Assembly (NCBI GenBank): GCA_003117195.1
Contig: BDSI01000190.1
Span: forward strand, 62,001-126,000
DNA: 64,000 bases
DNA from: Eudorina sp. 2006-703-Eu-15
Lineage: Eukaryota > Chlorophyta > Chlorophyceae > Chlamydomonadales > Volvocaceae
Direction of reading: 5' to 3'
How positions within the stretch are numbered: the first letter of the stretch is position 1; every line of letters starts with the position of its first letter. Shown here in pieces: positions 23,444 through 35,081 of the stretch. The position numbers and the translations under genes are program-made. Under the pieces are notes generated by a model. The model made no database searches. It was not told the origin of the DNA and saw only the letters and a program-made list of their open reading frames with translations.

Positions 23444-23490
23444 GGCAGCAGCGTAGCTTGAATATCTCTAGCAATTTCCAATATCCATAC
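23444..23490 (+). repeat. Intron-associated repeat (IAR)
   Basis: CTCTGGCAGCAGCGTAGCTT followed by GAATATCTCTAGCAATTTCC. It lies in a TPR-pseudogene intron, antisense to the gene. Confidence 0.7.
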
Positions 23491-24908
23491 CACCCACCCA
23501 CCCAGCGATCCAACTCCCTCCACACCCACCCTCCCGTCGCATTTCCCAGGTTGTCCCAGCCCGCCGTTTCCAGAGGGCTGGCCGCCAGCACAGCCCGGTA
23601 GTCCGCCACCGCCTCCTCGATGCGGCCCAGAGCCTCCAGGGCCACACCCCTGACCGCGATGTCGCGCGGGAAAGAATCACAGCGGCAGATGGCGGGCAGT
23701 GAGCCAGGAATGCGCCGGGCAGGGTGGCTGGAGGATTTTATTCCCGTCATCCTCCCTGTCCTACTCCCTTCATTAGCTACCCTCGTTGAATCCCTCCCCA
23801 TCCATACGCCGGCAACCCCCATCCATAGGCGGGCAACCCTGCGGCAGCCGGCACCCCGCCGGCCTCAGGTACCGGAATCCTTTAGCTCTCGGCCACTGGA
23901 TATCACACTTTCGTCCTTTTGTCCCTGAGGCAGTCATACCACCCGGACATCATCACCACCCGCTGCATGTATCTAAGCATCCCTAAACCCCCCTGCCCAG
24001 TTCTGCCAACCCTCCCCTCCCTGCCTCCTTCCTCCCTGACCCCGCCCTTCCCCCCACCTGTTCAGCACCGGGTCGACCGACCAAGGGCACAGTGCGATGG
24101 CGGTGTTGTAATCGGACAGTGCCTCCTGTAGCCGACCCTGGCGACTGCGCGCGTTGCCCCGGTTGCCCCAGGCCCAGCCCACCTGCACTTAGTCAACCGC
24201 GGCGCCCAAGGGTACGGCACAGCCGCCGGACATTGATGCAGCCGGCCGGGGTAGAGGCAGAGACGACAATGCGTGGGAAGGAGGAAGCCGGGAAGCAAGC
24301 AATGCCGGCATCTTGATCGCCTTCCTACACAGCAGCTTCAGCTTCCACCGTGCTGGAGGCGCGGGTAGGCCACGGTTTGGGCCGTAGCGCGTATGCTTGC
24401 GGTTCGACCCTCTCATCACTCAGATGGTCTACTTCCTCCGTTGCTATAGGCTTAACGACATGTAACCAGGCCAGCTGCCGCCCGGACGGCACCGATTCCC
24501 CCAGCCCCGCCATCACACAGCCCCCTGACATCTCATCACCCGGTTGACGGATGCCATCCCGGATGATTGTTTCCCAGGCAATCCTGATGTATGAAAGAGA
24601 AGCCAATGCTACTACTGTTGTCTTTCCGACCTGTCGCTGCACAAGATTACGAAGACGAGCACAGGATGGTATCCGTATTTGGTGTGATATCACACACCTG
24701 CCTCTGTTACAGGCCCCCACTCGCTACAGCCCCGGCTGCCTCACCAAGTCTGGCACCCAGGGCTTGTTCATGCCCCCGTACTTGACAATGATCTCGCTCC
24801 AAAGCGCCTCCTCTGCCTCAACACTGGGGGCGTTCAGGGCGCGCTGCAGGAGCACAGCTGCCTCGAGGAGGTCACGATCCTGCCAGGGGGTACGGCAGTT
24901 GTAACGAG

Positions 24909-27704
24909 TTACAGTGGCCTCCGGGTACAAGACACGGAAACGGGCAAGGGGCACAAAGAAAGGGCACAAAAGAAAACAAATACATGTGTATGGTGGTGAC
25001 GGTGGTAATGCAGTCCGCGAGATCCGCATCTGACCTGACCCCTCAACACCACAGATCGTCCGAGGCGGGCCCCAAGCGTGAGGCCGGCAGCCACAGGCAG
25101 TGGGTGTGGACCCCCAGGCCAAGGGGCACACCTACCAGCTGCTGACTGCCGCTCCACAACCCTTACCTCTCGAGGCGGCCCGCAGCCAGACCACCAGCTC
25201 CCTTGTGTCCCCATTTCTCCAGCCCGCTTGCTACCCCATCCCACGTTTCCTCTCCTCTGCTGCACCCCATGCCCGGTCAAGGCGGATTGCCACCGGCGCC
25301 CGATGCATCTCACCGTGGGGTCGGACATGGACTGCTCAGGGGCCTGATCCGGAGCGATGACGGGTGTAGCTAGCGGCTCGGCACCTACTGAGAGGTGACA
25401 TCCACACAGGGGAGCGCATGAACACCAGCGAGATGTGGGGATTAAATTGAAAAACGAAATGTGGGGAGCACCCGCTTGTGCCAGTCGAGAGTGGAGATGA
25501 GTGCCTAGGGGTGAGGCCCCAAGTACCCGAGCAGGAGGTAAGAGAATGAGGACGAGTAGCCTTTGTCCGTGTCTGCCCCGGGGTGAAATTGGCCAATGTC
25601 GGTTACAGCTGGACCCGCGAACAAAAAGCACCATGCAAAGCTCACTGCTACATCCAGCAGAGGCGGGGGTGCTTGCCGTACCTGCGCCGTCTTGCACCTC
25701 GCCATACGTGATGGGTGATACACGGACAGCACAGGGCCCCCTAGGCCTATCTGCGGGCGATCTATGGGGCGCACTGGTGGCGGGCCCAGTTGGCCCGTCC
25801 GTGCCCTCTTTCACGGGTCCAGGTGTGACCTGCTGTTGCTGCTCATGCTGCCCATGCAGCTGCAGCAGCTGCTGCTGCATCCGCATCGCACCCTGCTCCA
25901 GCTGCTCCTGCCGCTGTGGGGCCCCTGGGGTCTGTACAACCAGCTGGCCACCCTGGAGGGCCAGCCTTGCCGATGTGCCCAGGCCAAGCTCCTTGACGAG
26001 TGCGCCGACACCCTTGCCGCTGAAGGTGCAGGTCCCATCCGTTAAGGTCAGCTGGACCTCGTGGGCCGCAGTCAAGGGGCCTGCACCGCGGGTGTGCAGC
26101 TGCAACCTCTCGCCCATACCGGCCAGCGGCATATGGATGTGGGCCGCCGACAGCACATCACTGACATCCTGCTCACTGCCGCACATCTGCAGCCCGCGGT
26201 TGCCCACACGCAGCATGGCTGCCGCCGGGGGTTGGAGGCTGCCCTCGGGGTTGGCCGTGTTGGGGTTGGCTGCACTGCGGTTGCCTGCATCCCTGGTGGT
26301 TGTGGCGATGGCATTGACGTTGCTCGCAGCCGCAGCCGCAGTGCTGCAGCTGCCACCACCATCACTGCGGGCGTCCTCGTCACTGTCACTGTCGGCATCG
26401 TCACTGTCATCATCATCACAGTACTCTCCGTCGTCGTCGCTGCTGCTGCCACCACCACCCACTGACCCACGGGTCGGGCCCTTCAACAGCGTCCTGGTTG
26501 GGGCCGATGAGGGCTCACCCGCACATGCCCCCTCAAGGCGGAAGTATAATCGCGTATCCGGGACAGCCTGCTGCTGTGGCTGCGACGGCCGCTGCGGGTG
26601 CGGCTGCTGCTGCTTCGGCGGCGGCTGTTGTGGCCGCAACGGTGGTTGAGCTGAATGCGGCAGTTGGGAGGTTCCCCTCGCACCTGATGCCGTCCCCGGA
26701 CCACTAGCAGCCAACAGCACTAAGGTGCGAATGCCGGAAGATGCACCGCGGCTGGTCAACCAGGCACGCAGCCCTTTGGAAAAGCCCCAATGTATCTGGT
26801 ATCCTGTGTCTGATGGGCTTATACGTGATGACAGCACAACCCCGTCCGGACCGGGGCCCTGCTCGCGAGCGACCTGTGGGTCAAGCTGCACTGGAATGGC
26901 AGCTGCCTCCAGCTTCCGTGAAACGTCCATGCCCACAAGGGCATCCATGACCCGCAACGGAACGATCATTCCATCGCGGAGCCAATCTTTGGACACTTGG
27001 ATGCGGCAGAACTTGTTCCCAGCAGCGGAGGCGCGCTTCATAGCACTGGCGTTGGACAGCACCAGCTGACCATCCCGCCGCCTTGTTAGCAGAATGTGGT
27101 CGCTGGCCTGGGCCTGCAGCGCCCGAAGCACGGCGGTTGCGCTTGAGATAGTCACACATCCGCGGCCATGCTGCAGGAGTTTGACCTTGTAGGTGTGCAG
27201 GTGTCCGATGCTGTCTGGGCAGAGAAGGACAAGCTGCTCCGCGTAAGAAACCCCTGTCAGCAGCTTTCTAGATTGACGGGGAAAACACTTCTGCAGGGCA
27301 GATGATCCGTACAGAGAACCTAATGCGGCTGTGAGATGGAAGACCCCGACGGGGCCGCCGCCACTGCCGCCTTTGCCACCACGGCCGGTGCGCTGCTTGA
27401 CAGCAGCAGCAGTAGCGACTCCCGCTGCAGCGGCATCACCCGCCGCAATGGCGACGTGCCGCTGCATCCCACCCTGCTGAAGACTCGCGGCCACTGCTAC
27501 AGACCCCCCGGCTGCAGCCGTGCACGCAGCTGCTGCCTCCTCAGGCTCCTGCCGCCTATCGCCGCTGGCGCGAGGCGCTGAGTCGCAGGCGGCGGTGTCG
27601 TCAGCAGCATGCGGCTGACGACCGCCGCCAACACCCTCGTCACGCCGCCGCCGCTTTGCGGAGTCATCGGTTGCCGCACCGCTAGGGGGCCGCTTCGGCC
27701 CCAT
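24909..27704 (-). CDS. B3-like multidomain nuclear protein, copy 1 (ORF open into TPR exon 2)
   Basis: The start is taken at MGPKRPP (27704) because the paralogue at 38681 begins there; the frame is open 16 codons further upstream. Residues 3-35 carry basic clusters (KRPP, AKRRRRDE), a likely nuclear signal. About residues 120-220 read VFHLTAALGSLYGSSALQKC, then LLQHGRGCVTISSATAVLRA and DGQLVLS. About 230-331 read FCRIQVSKDWLRDGMIVPLR and YQIHWGFSKGLRAWLTSRG. Both have the strand and helix spacing of plant B3 DNA-binding domains, but this is a weak, by-eye match. An acidic stretch and a third block (GERLQLHTRGAGPL to LALQGGQLVVQT, about 518-600) precede Gln runs. The last 200 codons cross TPR exon 2 in frame and then intron-like sequence, so the true 3' end is probably at a splice donor such as 25313. 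Confidence 0.6.
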   Translation of the reverse strand: MGPKRPPSGAATDDSAKRRRRDEGVGGGRQPHAADDTAACDSAPRASGDRRQEPEEAAAACTAAAGGSVAVAASLQQGGMQRHVAIAAGDAAAAGVATAAAVKQRTGRGGKGGSGGGPVGVFHLTAALGSLYGSSALQKCFPRQSRKLLTGVSYAEQLVLLCPDSIGHLHTYKVKLLQHGRGCVTISSATAVLRALQAQASDHILLTRRRDGQLVLSNASAMKRASAAGNKFCRIQVSKDWLRDGMIVPLRVMDALVGMDVSRKLEAAAIPVQLDPQVAREQGPGPDGVVLSSRISPSDTGYQIHWGFSKGLRAWLTSRGASSGIRTLVLLAASGPGTASGARGTSQLPHSAQPPLRPQQPPPKQQQPHPQRPSQPQQQAVPDTRLYFRLEGACAGEPSSAPTRTLLKGPTRGSVGGGGSSSDDDGEYCDDDDSDDADSDSDEDARSDGGGSCSTAAAAASNVNAIATTTRDAGNRSAANPNTANPEGSLQPPAAAMLRVGNRGLQMCGSEQDVSDVLSAAHIHMPLAGMGERLQLHTRGAGPLTAAHEVQLTLTDGTCTFSGKGVGALVKELGLGTSARLALQGGQLVVQTPGAPQRQEQLEQGAMRMQQQLLQLHGQHEQQQQVTPGPVKEGTDGPTGPATSAPHRSPADRPRGPCAVRVSPITYGEVQDGAGTASTPASAGCSSELCMVLFVRGSSCNRHWPISPRGRHGQRLLVLILLPPARVLGASPLGTHLHSRLAQAGAPHISFFNLIPTSRWCSCAPLCGCHLSVGAEPLATPVIAPDQAPEQSMSDPTVRCIGRRWQSALTGHGVQQRRGNVGWGSKRAGEMGTQGSWWSGCGPPREVRVVERQSAAGRCAPWPGGPHPLPVAAGLTLGARLGRSVVLRGQVRCGSRGLHYHRHHHTHVFVFFCALSLCPLPVSVSCTRRPL
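25314..25384 (-). other. TPR exon 2 read in frame by the B3-like ORF
   Basis: The 71-bp exon encodes AEPLATPVIAPDQAPEQSMS DPT, bounded by CAGTAG on its 5' side and the donor GTGAGA on its 3' side. It keeps the reading frame used by the parental TPR gene, and the upstream B3-like ORF enters it without a stop. Splicing at this donor would give a B3-like/TPR fusion until the TAG near 22940. Confidence 0.6.
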
Positions 27705-27759
27705 TGCCTTCCCCCAGAAACGAGTCACGTTGCGCGCCCGGCGCTGCGGCATATGACAT

Positions 27760-29387
27760 CATGAACGCGATTGATGCGCGTCTTGCATTCAGTACATTTC
27801 ACAAGCTTGGTGGGTTTTGCTTGGACCCCGGACCCACCTGCAGTGCGGCTCGACCTCTGGGGACTGCCCGGTCACAAGAGGCAACGAATGTACTTGAAAA
27901 TGGAAGAAAGCCTGCCGATTGAGTAACAGCAGCGCTTTGGAGCAAGCGATGCTGCCAAGCGCAATGGCGATAGGAACCACGCTGTCAAGCTGGAGATATC
28001 AGGCGCCATGCACTGGCTCAAGAGAAAAGTGGAAGCCGATGCATATTTTAATTGCATACAGCCGTGTCGGAAAGCAACCGTAAAGAAATTGGTTTGACAG
28101 GGGTCAAACCCGCCGAATCTGAGGTTGTAATTTTGGTTTACCTTGAATCAGGTTTGCAGACGAGACCTTCGGCGCGGGCAGCGGGTCCGTACAGCCATGA
28201 CATGTTCCGTGCTGCTGGGTCAACGGCATGTGCGCAGGTCTACTTGAGGCCGCTTCATCAATACTCCTGAAGGTGGGGTAACTGGCCTTGAACCGTTCGG
28301 CCCTATATTCATGCCGTTTGTGTATAGTTTATAGGGTGAATCGTTGAGAATGTGCTCTCCTTTAGCCGCTCTCTTTTTCTTAAGCCACACGGTTATTGTC
28401 ACATCCTATCATGCACATTCATAGTTGGCAAGCGGCATGACTTTTCGGTCTGACCGGCTGGGTCGTAGCCAGCGCGTTGTCCAGATCTTCACAGCTGCAT
28501 CAAGTCCTTACTAAGTTCTTTTATTAGTCTCAGTCAGCGGAGAACACTTTCAGCGGGCCACGGAAAATGTGCTACGCGGAGCTGGCAATGCGCAGCGTTA
28601 ACGCGCAAAGTCGTCAACCTTCTGTCCTGATGAGGACGCATCCTGAGCGGAATGATGCGGTCTTTAATCTGCGAGCCGTTAGGCTGGTCCAGCTCCCTTG
28701 CGGGGCGTTTTCCAAATACCAAAAGGGTAACGCAATTTAGGGAACATTCGCCCCGCCAGAAAACTCTCCGCTAGCAGTGGTGGCCTCGAGCCATATCAAT
28801 ATTTTCCTATTAGTTCAGGTCATGGCGTGAAACAGAAGTGGTGCTTGTCCCGATTTTGCGGTACGAGTGTACGGATCACCCGTTCGTAGGAGCCTCAGCA
28901 CTTAGCACCGGGACACAGCTGATCTCGGAACATGGAGTGTCAACATGTGCCAAGGAAGCGGGATGAGCACAGCAACGAATACATTGCAGCGGCTGTGTGC
29001 CATCGGCAGCAACAGCCCGCATCCACACATGAACACATGCATACGTGCCGATTGATTTTTGCCATATTCCTCGGTGGTCCGAAGATACAGCGCTTGTCGT
29101 GATCAGGGCCCCTCCTGGGGGTGAAGGAGGCCGTCAGAGGTTGAACACCGTGCACTGGTGTCCTTGGGCGCAGAAATGGTGGCGGGGTTCACACCCTGGT
29201 ACGAGGCAGACCTGGACTTAAGAGGGGGATTCTTCCTAGGTGACGCTTGACGCCTTGCCCCGGAGTTCGTGGCGAATGCCCAGTGCTTGATGTGTGGGGC
29301 CGGCAGGTGCTCGGGCAGCAGGTGGTAAGGTTGTGGAGAGGACACGAAATATCGCCATTAAGACATGCGTCCAGAGTGACATGTACG
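27760..29387. other. 5' flank of the B3-like ORF, no gene supported
   Basis: The stretch 27.9-28.9 kb has moderate GC and matches 38.8-40.0 kb. It is the probable promoter region of the minus-strand ORF. The best conserved block (28440-28850) contains a possible stem-loop (GCATC with GATGC, 28638-28664). Short ORFs show no domain. Confidence 0.45.
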
Positions 29388-29555
29388 GTAGGCTGAACCA
29401 CATTCGCATCGAGAGCATATTCTCATCATGGCCCGGGGCAAGCTGTCAGCCCCGATACCAGGCCGGTTGACAGCCAGCGGCCAACAGCCAAGACCGAATG
29501 GGAGCGAATGGGAGCAGCTTGGTGAGCATATTCCGTGGAATGACGGTGCTGAGAG
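29388..29555 (+). repeat. Dispersed repeat R3, copy 2
   Basis: CCACATTCGCATCG, then CATCATGGCCCGGGGCAAGC and GGTTGACAGCCAGCGGCC. It matches 20800-20965 (inverted) and 42128-42262 (direct). Confidence 0.75.
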
Positions 29556-29759
29556 GATTCAAACCCGGGCCCCCCGCGGAATGGATTGCTATCACTCGCC
29601 CGTGTCTGGTGGTGGCTCATCCCGGCCGGATCAATGTACGACAAGTACAGCAAACCCGCGTGCGTGGCAGGCCGGGTCCGGTGTGTGGCCGTGGTGCCAG
29701 CTGGCGCTGATTGGAGATGTGGGTGCGCGTGTGTTGTTCAGTGCCGGTATGAATGAATG

Positions 29760-30718
29760 AGCGTTACAGCGGACCCCAAAGGGATCACCGGTGTATACAA
29801 GGGCAAACCCCAGCAGGCCCCACCGACAAGGCGGCAAGACGCCTCCACACCTCAACGCCGCAACAAAAACAAACCGGGCCATAACCCCACCCAGACAGAC
29901 ACCGAAGCAAGCAGAGGCGCACAGCGGGGCAACACGACCAAAGGGATAGGCGCAGCAGAGGGCGGAACCCCCAGAAGTGGATGAAGCCAAGCACAGGGAA
30001 GGTCGCCAGCTACCACCACCTCTGAAGCACCTCTCGAGGTCTTGGAAGACCCACGCCTGGCTCGTGACACTGCCCAGCGACCGCTAGTGGAGTAACCCGC
30101 CGGTATGTGTTGTGAGGCCCTCGGGGTGAGATAGAAATTGCGGTGGCCGCACACACCAAAACCAGCAACATACGCATCTTGGCTTGCCCTCTCCCCCACC
30201 CTTCATCTGCTGTATTCCCGGATGGCTGTCTCGCTCGTCAACGGGCTTATGTCTCGCAGTCCGCAATGAGCAAGGACCCACGTCGTCACGCTCACGTGCC
30301 TTTACGAACTGGTACGGCACACAACGCCAGGGTCCACCACAAACCCCATTGATGCGCCCCGCGCCCTCGCCAGCCTGAACTGCGAAGTCTTGGACCAGGA
30401 CACCCCGTCCGCCGACCTTGTAAGTGGAGAGCTGTCAGACAGGCCGTTCTTCTTAACCAACCCGGTCATGCAGATGCGCGTCGGCTATTATGATTGCATC
30501 ATCATCATGCCCAGTACCCCTGCGGACCATGATTCCCTAATCGGTCCTGCCACGACGAGCGCCGCTGCTCCGGGATCGGACCGCACACATGTCCATGTAT
30601 CCTCATCGCTGGCACCGTGTCACGCCTGTGGCCGCCTCCATCTCCTGGCCCACCTCAGCGTGCACCTACCGCGCATGTGAAGCACGAGATCGGCGACGGC
30701 ACTCGTCATCTCGACATC
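29760..30718. other. Spacer between the two segmental copies
   Basis: It shares GTTACAGCGGACCCCRAAGG with 40270-40290. At 30360-30420 a plus-strand frame reads ALASLNCEVLDQDTPSADL and ends at GTAAGT, a donor-like end that may mark an orphan exon. 30440-30700 matches 19950-20170. No complete gene is seen. Confidence 0.4.
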
Positions 30719-30873
30719 AGTCTATGGCAGCACGACACTCCATCAACTCCACAACAGTCTATGGCAGTACGGCACTCCAACTCCACAACAATCTATGGCA
30801 GTACGGCACTCCGTCGTCTCCACAACAGTCTATGGCAGTACGGCACTTTGCCATCTCCACAACAGTCTATGGC
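30719..30873 (+). repeat. Tandem array of an approximately 40-bp unit
   Basis: Four units begin GTCTATGGCAGTACGGCACT (first unit GCAGCACGACACT), each followed by a short variable stretch and CTCCACAACA. Confidence 0.9.
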
Positions 30874-31284
30874 ACATGTCAAACCTCCGTCACTACTAAG
30901 CGTAGGCAGCTGTCCAGGCAGCCAACCCCATCACCATCCACCACCACCACCCCCACCCTGTGGCAGCCCCCCTCAAGGCAAAATCAAAGCTACCGCCGCC
31001 GCGTCCACCGCCGCCCACTCCACCTCCTCGGGACTCCCCTGCCGCTGCACTCCACTCCTGGGTCGGGCTACGGGCCCGGCAGTCCCTGCAACCCACACTG
31101 CCGTCGGCCGTAATGCCGCCATGCCGAGGTGCCGGGTCCGCCGTCACATCGGTTATATCACCCAAGCTGGTCTCTGCTGGCGGGCACACGCGGCCATCAA
31201 ATCACCTACCCCAGCTCAGCGTGCCTCGGTCCGCAACCGCCACCACCTCGAACCTCCGTTTCCTCCTCCTCCGGCACATCCGCC

Positions 31285-34200
31285 TCACAGCGATTTGAGC
31301 TGCAGGAAGGCCTCCAGCGAGTCGGTCATGCGCGGCGGCCAGCGGCGGTTGGTCCTCAGCCAGACGGGGTCGCGGTAGCGAGGGTCGTCCACACAGGCCC
31401 TGTGGGGGAGGGACACATGTACGGCAGTGTACGGAGATTAACGAAACGTTTCAAGTAAGATCCAGGGAGGCGACCATCAGGTTGGCCTGCGGAGCTGGGC
31501 CTGTCGAGACAAGCACGTGCACGGTGCACCCATGTTGACTTGTTCAGGGTACCGTATTGGGTGAGCTGAGTCAGCAGGCGTCGTCGGCCCCTCCAGCTTC
31601 CCGATGTCTCCGGTCTGTAACGCCGTGGTTTGCGGGGCCCAGCTCATCTCGCGCCGTGGTGCTTCTCCAAAATCACGGGGTCCGGGCACCCCATGGCGGG
31701 CAGTCAAACTAGCACGCAGGCTGCACGCCTGGAGCGCAACCCATACTGGGCGGCTACGCCGTACACCTCTGCACCATCCCCTCGTTTTCCCTCGCTGGGC
31801 TGATGGCCCCAATCCCCAATAGCCCCTCTCCCCGTTTCCGCACATGCACTGCTTTCCATCATCACCACCACAAACTACCATCCCCAACACAAAATGCCCA
31901 ATCCGGATCCCCCTTCCCTTCCACTCGCTCGCACTGCCTTCCCGAGCCGGCGGCCTCCCCTCCCTCCCTCCCCCCTCCCAGTCCCTCACCATTGGCTCTC
32001 CGCGTCCCCCTCCTTGCCGATGGACCACAGCGCCCCCGCCAGCGCCGCCCGCACCTCGTTGAAGTCGGGGTAGCGCCGCAGCAGGGCGCGCATCTCACTG
32101 CGAGCAGGGCGCAGGAGCCGGCACGGGAGTGGGTACGTTGCTGGCGCCCCGGGGGAGAGACAGGGTGCGACCGACCGACCGACGGACAGTGTGCGGGTGG
32201 GTGTGCGCGATTTCGTGTTCTGTTGTGCAGGTGTGGATGTCAACATGACCGCAGGATGGCAGGCCGAGTGTGGGAATGTGGGCAGTTAGGCCAAACGGGT
32301 GGTGGATCCACCTTGCGGCACACCGTGAAGTCAAGGGGTGGTGGTTACCATCCCCGGGCTCCCCTCGCCTCCCCTCGCCGGGGTACCTCTTGCCTCCATC
32401 CGCCGATGCGCACTTCACCCAGTTATACCCCTTGTCCCCTCCCCTTCCCACTGCCATACACTTAAACGAAACCTCATTCTCTCTCTGCTTCCTACCCTAC
32501 CCCTTTTCTCTCCCTCGTCCTCCGCCCCTTGCCACTTGCCAAGCCCGACACCGCCAGATGGCCTCCTCCATGCTCCAACCTCGAACAGCGCCACTGCCAG
32601 CTTGGCCCCCGCGAGCACAAAGTTGGGCGACAGCTGTGCCGCCCTCCCATAGTACTAGGCCGCCTCACCCCAGCGGCCCAGACCTCCTGCGGGCCGTGTG
32701 GGTACGGGCCAGGACAGCATGAGCACCACCGCGCCGAGATTGAGAGGTTCTCACCGGTGGGGGCTGTAGGGAGGAGGACCCTTGCAACTGGGCCTGAGAG
32801 CTGCCCCGGAATGTAGGCAGTTGCCTGATCAAGCCTCAGCGTGCAGCGTGCCCTTGCGCAAGTGCTAGAAGCCCGAGAGTAATAACGGCACTCCACCCAG
32901 CCGCCCACTCGCCCTCCAATTCACCCATTGACGTACACATTATCCCCGGGCTATGTGGCGAGGGCGTTACGTTCCGTGTCAGGTTTTGACGCCTACGTCT
33001 GGTCTTATCTCAGAATCCCATGCCACCCGAACTCATCCCGCAACAGGGGAAGGGCCCCCCGATCGCCGCCCTGCACACATGCCCGGAGTTCCCATGCAAC
33101 CCCTGAGGAGACGGCCGGGACCCCTCCCTCGACCCCCCCTCCCTCATACTCAGTTTAGGACCTTTGCTCTGGCAGCAGCGTAGCTTGAATATCTCTAGCA
33201 ATTTCCAATATCCATACCACCCACCCACCCAGCGATCCAACTCCCTCCACACCCACCCTCCCGTCGCATTTCCCAGGTTGTCCCAGCCCGCCGTTTCCAG
33301 AGGGCTGGCCGCCAGCACAGCCCGGTAGTCCGCCACCGCCTCCTCGATGCGGCCCAGAGCCTCCAGGGCCACACCCCTGACCGCGATGTCGCGCGGGAAA
33401 GAGTCATAGCGGCAGATGTCAGGCAGCGGGTGGGGGGGCATGTGCCGGGCAAGGTAGCTCCGTCGCGTCATCCTCCCTGTCCCACTCCCTTCATTAGCTA
33501 CCCTCGTTGAATCCCTCCCCATCCATACGCCGGCAACCCCCATCCATAGGTGGGCAACCCTGCGGCAGCCGGCACCCCGCCGGCCTCAGGTACCGGAATC
33601 CTTTAGCTCTCGGCCACTGGATATCACACTTTCGTCCTTTTGTCCCTGAGGCAGTTATACCACCCGGACATCATCACCACCCGCTGCATGTATCTAAGCA
33701 TCCCTAAACCCCTCTGCCCAGTTCTGCCAACCCTCCCCTTCCTGCTTTCTTCCTCCCTGACCCCGCCCTTCCCCCCACCTGTTCAGCACGGGGTCGACCG
33801 ACCAAGGGCACAGTGCGATGGCGGTGTTGTAATCGGACAGTGCCTCCTGTAGCCGACCCTGGCGACGGCGCGCGTTGCCCCGGTTGCCCCAGGCCCAGCC
33901 CACCTGCACCCAGTCAACCGCGGCGCCCAAGGGTACGGCACAGCCGCCGAACATTGATGCAGCCGGCCGGGGTAGAGGCAGAGACGACAGTGCGTGGGAA
34001 GGAGGAAGCCGGGAAGCAAGCAATGCCGGCATCTTGATCGCCTTCCTAGACAGCAGCTTCAGCTTCCACCGTGCTGGAGGCGCGGGTAGGCCGCGGTTTG
34101 GGTCCACAAGTGTATGTTGATGGTTCGACCCACTCAGATGGTCTACTTCCTCCGTTGCTATAGGCTTAACGACATGTAACCAGGCCAGCGGCCTCCTGGA

Positions 34201-34869
34201 CGGCACCGATTCCCGCCACATCTCCGGCTGCCTCACCACGTCTGGCACCCAGGGCTTGTTCATGCCCCCGTACTTGTCAATGACCTCGCTCCACAGCGCC
34301 TCCTCCGCCTCGACACTGGGGGCGTTCAGAGCGCGCTGCAGCAGCACAGCTGCCTCGAGGAGGTCAGGATCCTGCCAGAGGGAACGGCAGCAGTAACGAG
34401 TTGCAGTGGCCTCAAGGTACAAGACACGGAAAAGTGTATGTAAAAGAAAGAACTATGTGTATGTGTATGGTGGTGACGGTGGTAATGCAGTCCGCGAGAT
34501 CCGCATCTGACCTGACCCCTCAACACCACAGATCGTCCGAGGCGGGCCCCAAGCGTGAGGCCGGCAGCCACAGGCAGTGGGTGTGGACCCCCAGGCCAAG
34601 GGGCACACCTACCAGCAGATCGCTGCCGCTCCATAACCCTGCGCCCCTTACCTCTCGAGGCGGCCCGCAGCCAGACCACCAGCTCCCTTGTGTCCCCATT
34701 TCCCCAGACCGCTTGCTCCCCCATCCCACGTTTCCTCTCCACTGCTGCCCCCCATGCCCGGTCAAGGCGGATTGCCACCGGCGCCTGATGCATCTCACCG
34801 TGGGGTCGGACATGGACTGCTCAGGGGCCTGATCCGGAGCGATGACGGGTGTAGCTAGCGGCTCGGCCC
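31285..34869 (-). pseudogene. TPR gene pseudogene, copy 2
   Basis: The last exon starts at 31399 and stops at 31285-31287. Its coding sequence still reads RTNRRWPPRM. Exon 2 (34799-34869) keeps its 71-bp length. The exon near 32560-32690 has the same GCC TAG TAC stop as copy 1. It also lacks one base near the GAGGTGGGGCGC codons and has lost its splice donor (CATCTGGCGGTGTC). The targeting exon 1 is absent. The shared stop and separate later lesions give the order: nonsense mutation, duplication, independent decay. Confidence 0.88.
33171..33217 (+). repeat. Intron-associated repeat (IAR)
   Basis: Same motif and position as at 23444 in the first duplication copy: CTCTGGCAGCAGCGTAGCTT, then CTCTAGCAATTTCC. 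Confidence 0.7.
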
Positions 34870-35081
34870 CTACAGAGAGGTGACATCCACACAGGGGAGC
34901 GCATGAACACCAGGATGTGACCGACATGTGGGGAGCACCCGCAGGTGCCAGTCGAGATTGGAGATGAGTACTTGATGGTGAGGCCCCAAGTACCCAAGGA
35001 GGAGGTAAGAGAATGAGGACGACCAGCCTTTGTCTGTGTCAGCCCCAGGGTGAAATTGACCAATGTCGGCCTTTGTCCGTG

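Larger units (their letters stand above)
21374..25384 (-). pseudogene. TPR gene pseudogene, copy 1
   Basis: Exons 2 to 8 of the gene at 15499-19851 are recognisable on the minus strand. Exon 2 lies at 25314-25384 and keeps its 71 bp. Exon 7 lies at 22598-22705 and keeps its length but has Arg to Trp and Leu to Gln changes. The last exon lies at 21374-21488 with WPPR changed to WLPR. In the exon near 22870-22985 GAG has become TAG (GCC TAG TAC), and about 40 bp around the NRAVALFEVG codons are deleted. Exon 1 with its targeting peptide is absent, replaced by the B3-like ORF. The same TAG is found in copy 2, so inactivation preceded the segmental duplication. Confidence 0.88.
20980..28930. repeat. 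Segmental duplication, copy 1
   Basis: Colinear with 30900-39995 in direct orientation. It contains, from left to right, the flank of the TPR pseudogene, the TPR pseudogene, the B3-like ORF, and a conserved 5' flank (28440-28850 against 39410-39820). Differences include a mobile element present only here (21819-22365) and the minisatellite and domain doubling present only in the other copy. Confidence 0.85.

Noticed and set aside
24400..24440. B-box-like GGTTCGACCCTC suggesting a tRNA-derived SINE
   Set aside because: No A box at the right distance and no poly(A) end; the copies here are simply duplicated TPR intron.
28620..28680. Possible hammerhead ribozyme core (CTGATGAGG) in the conserved flank, repeated at 39600
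   Set aside because: A stem II-like hairpin can be drawn, but the obligatory GAAA after it is missing and no stem I/III partners were found.
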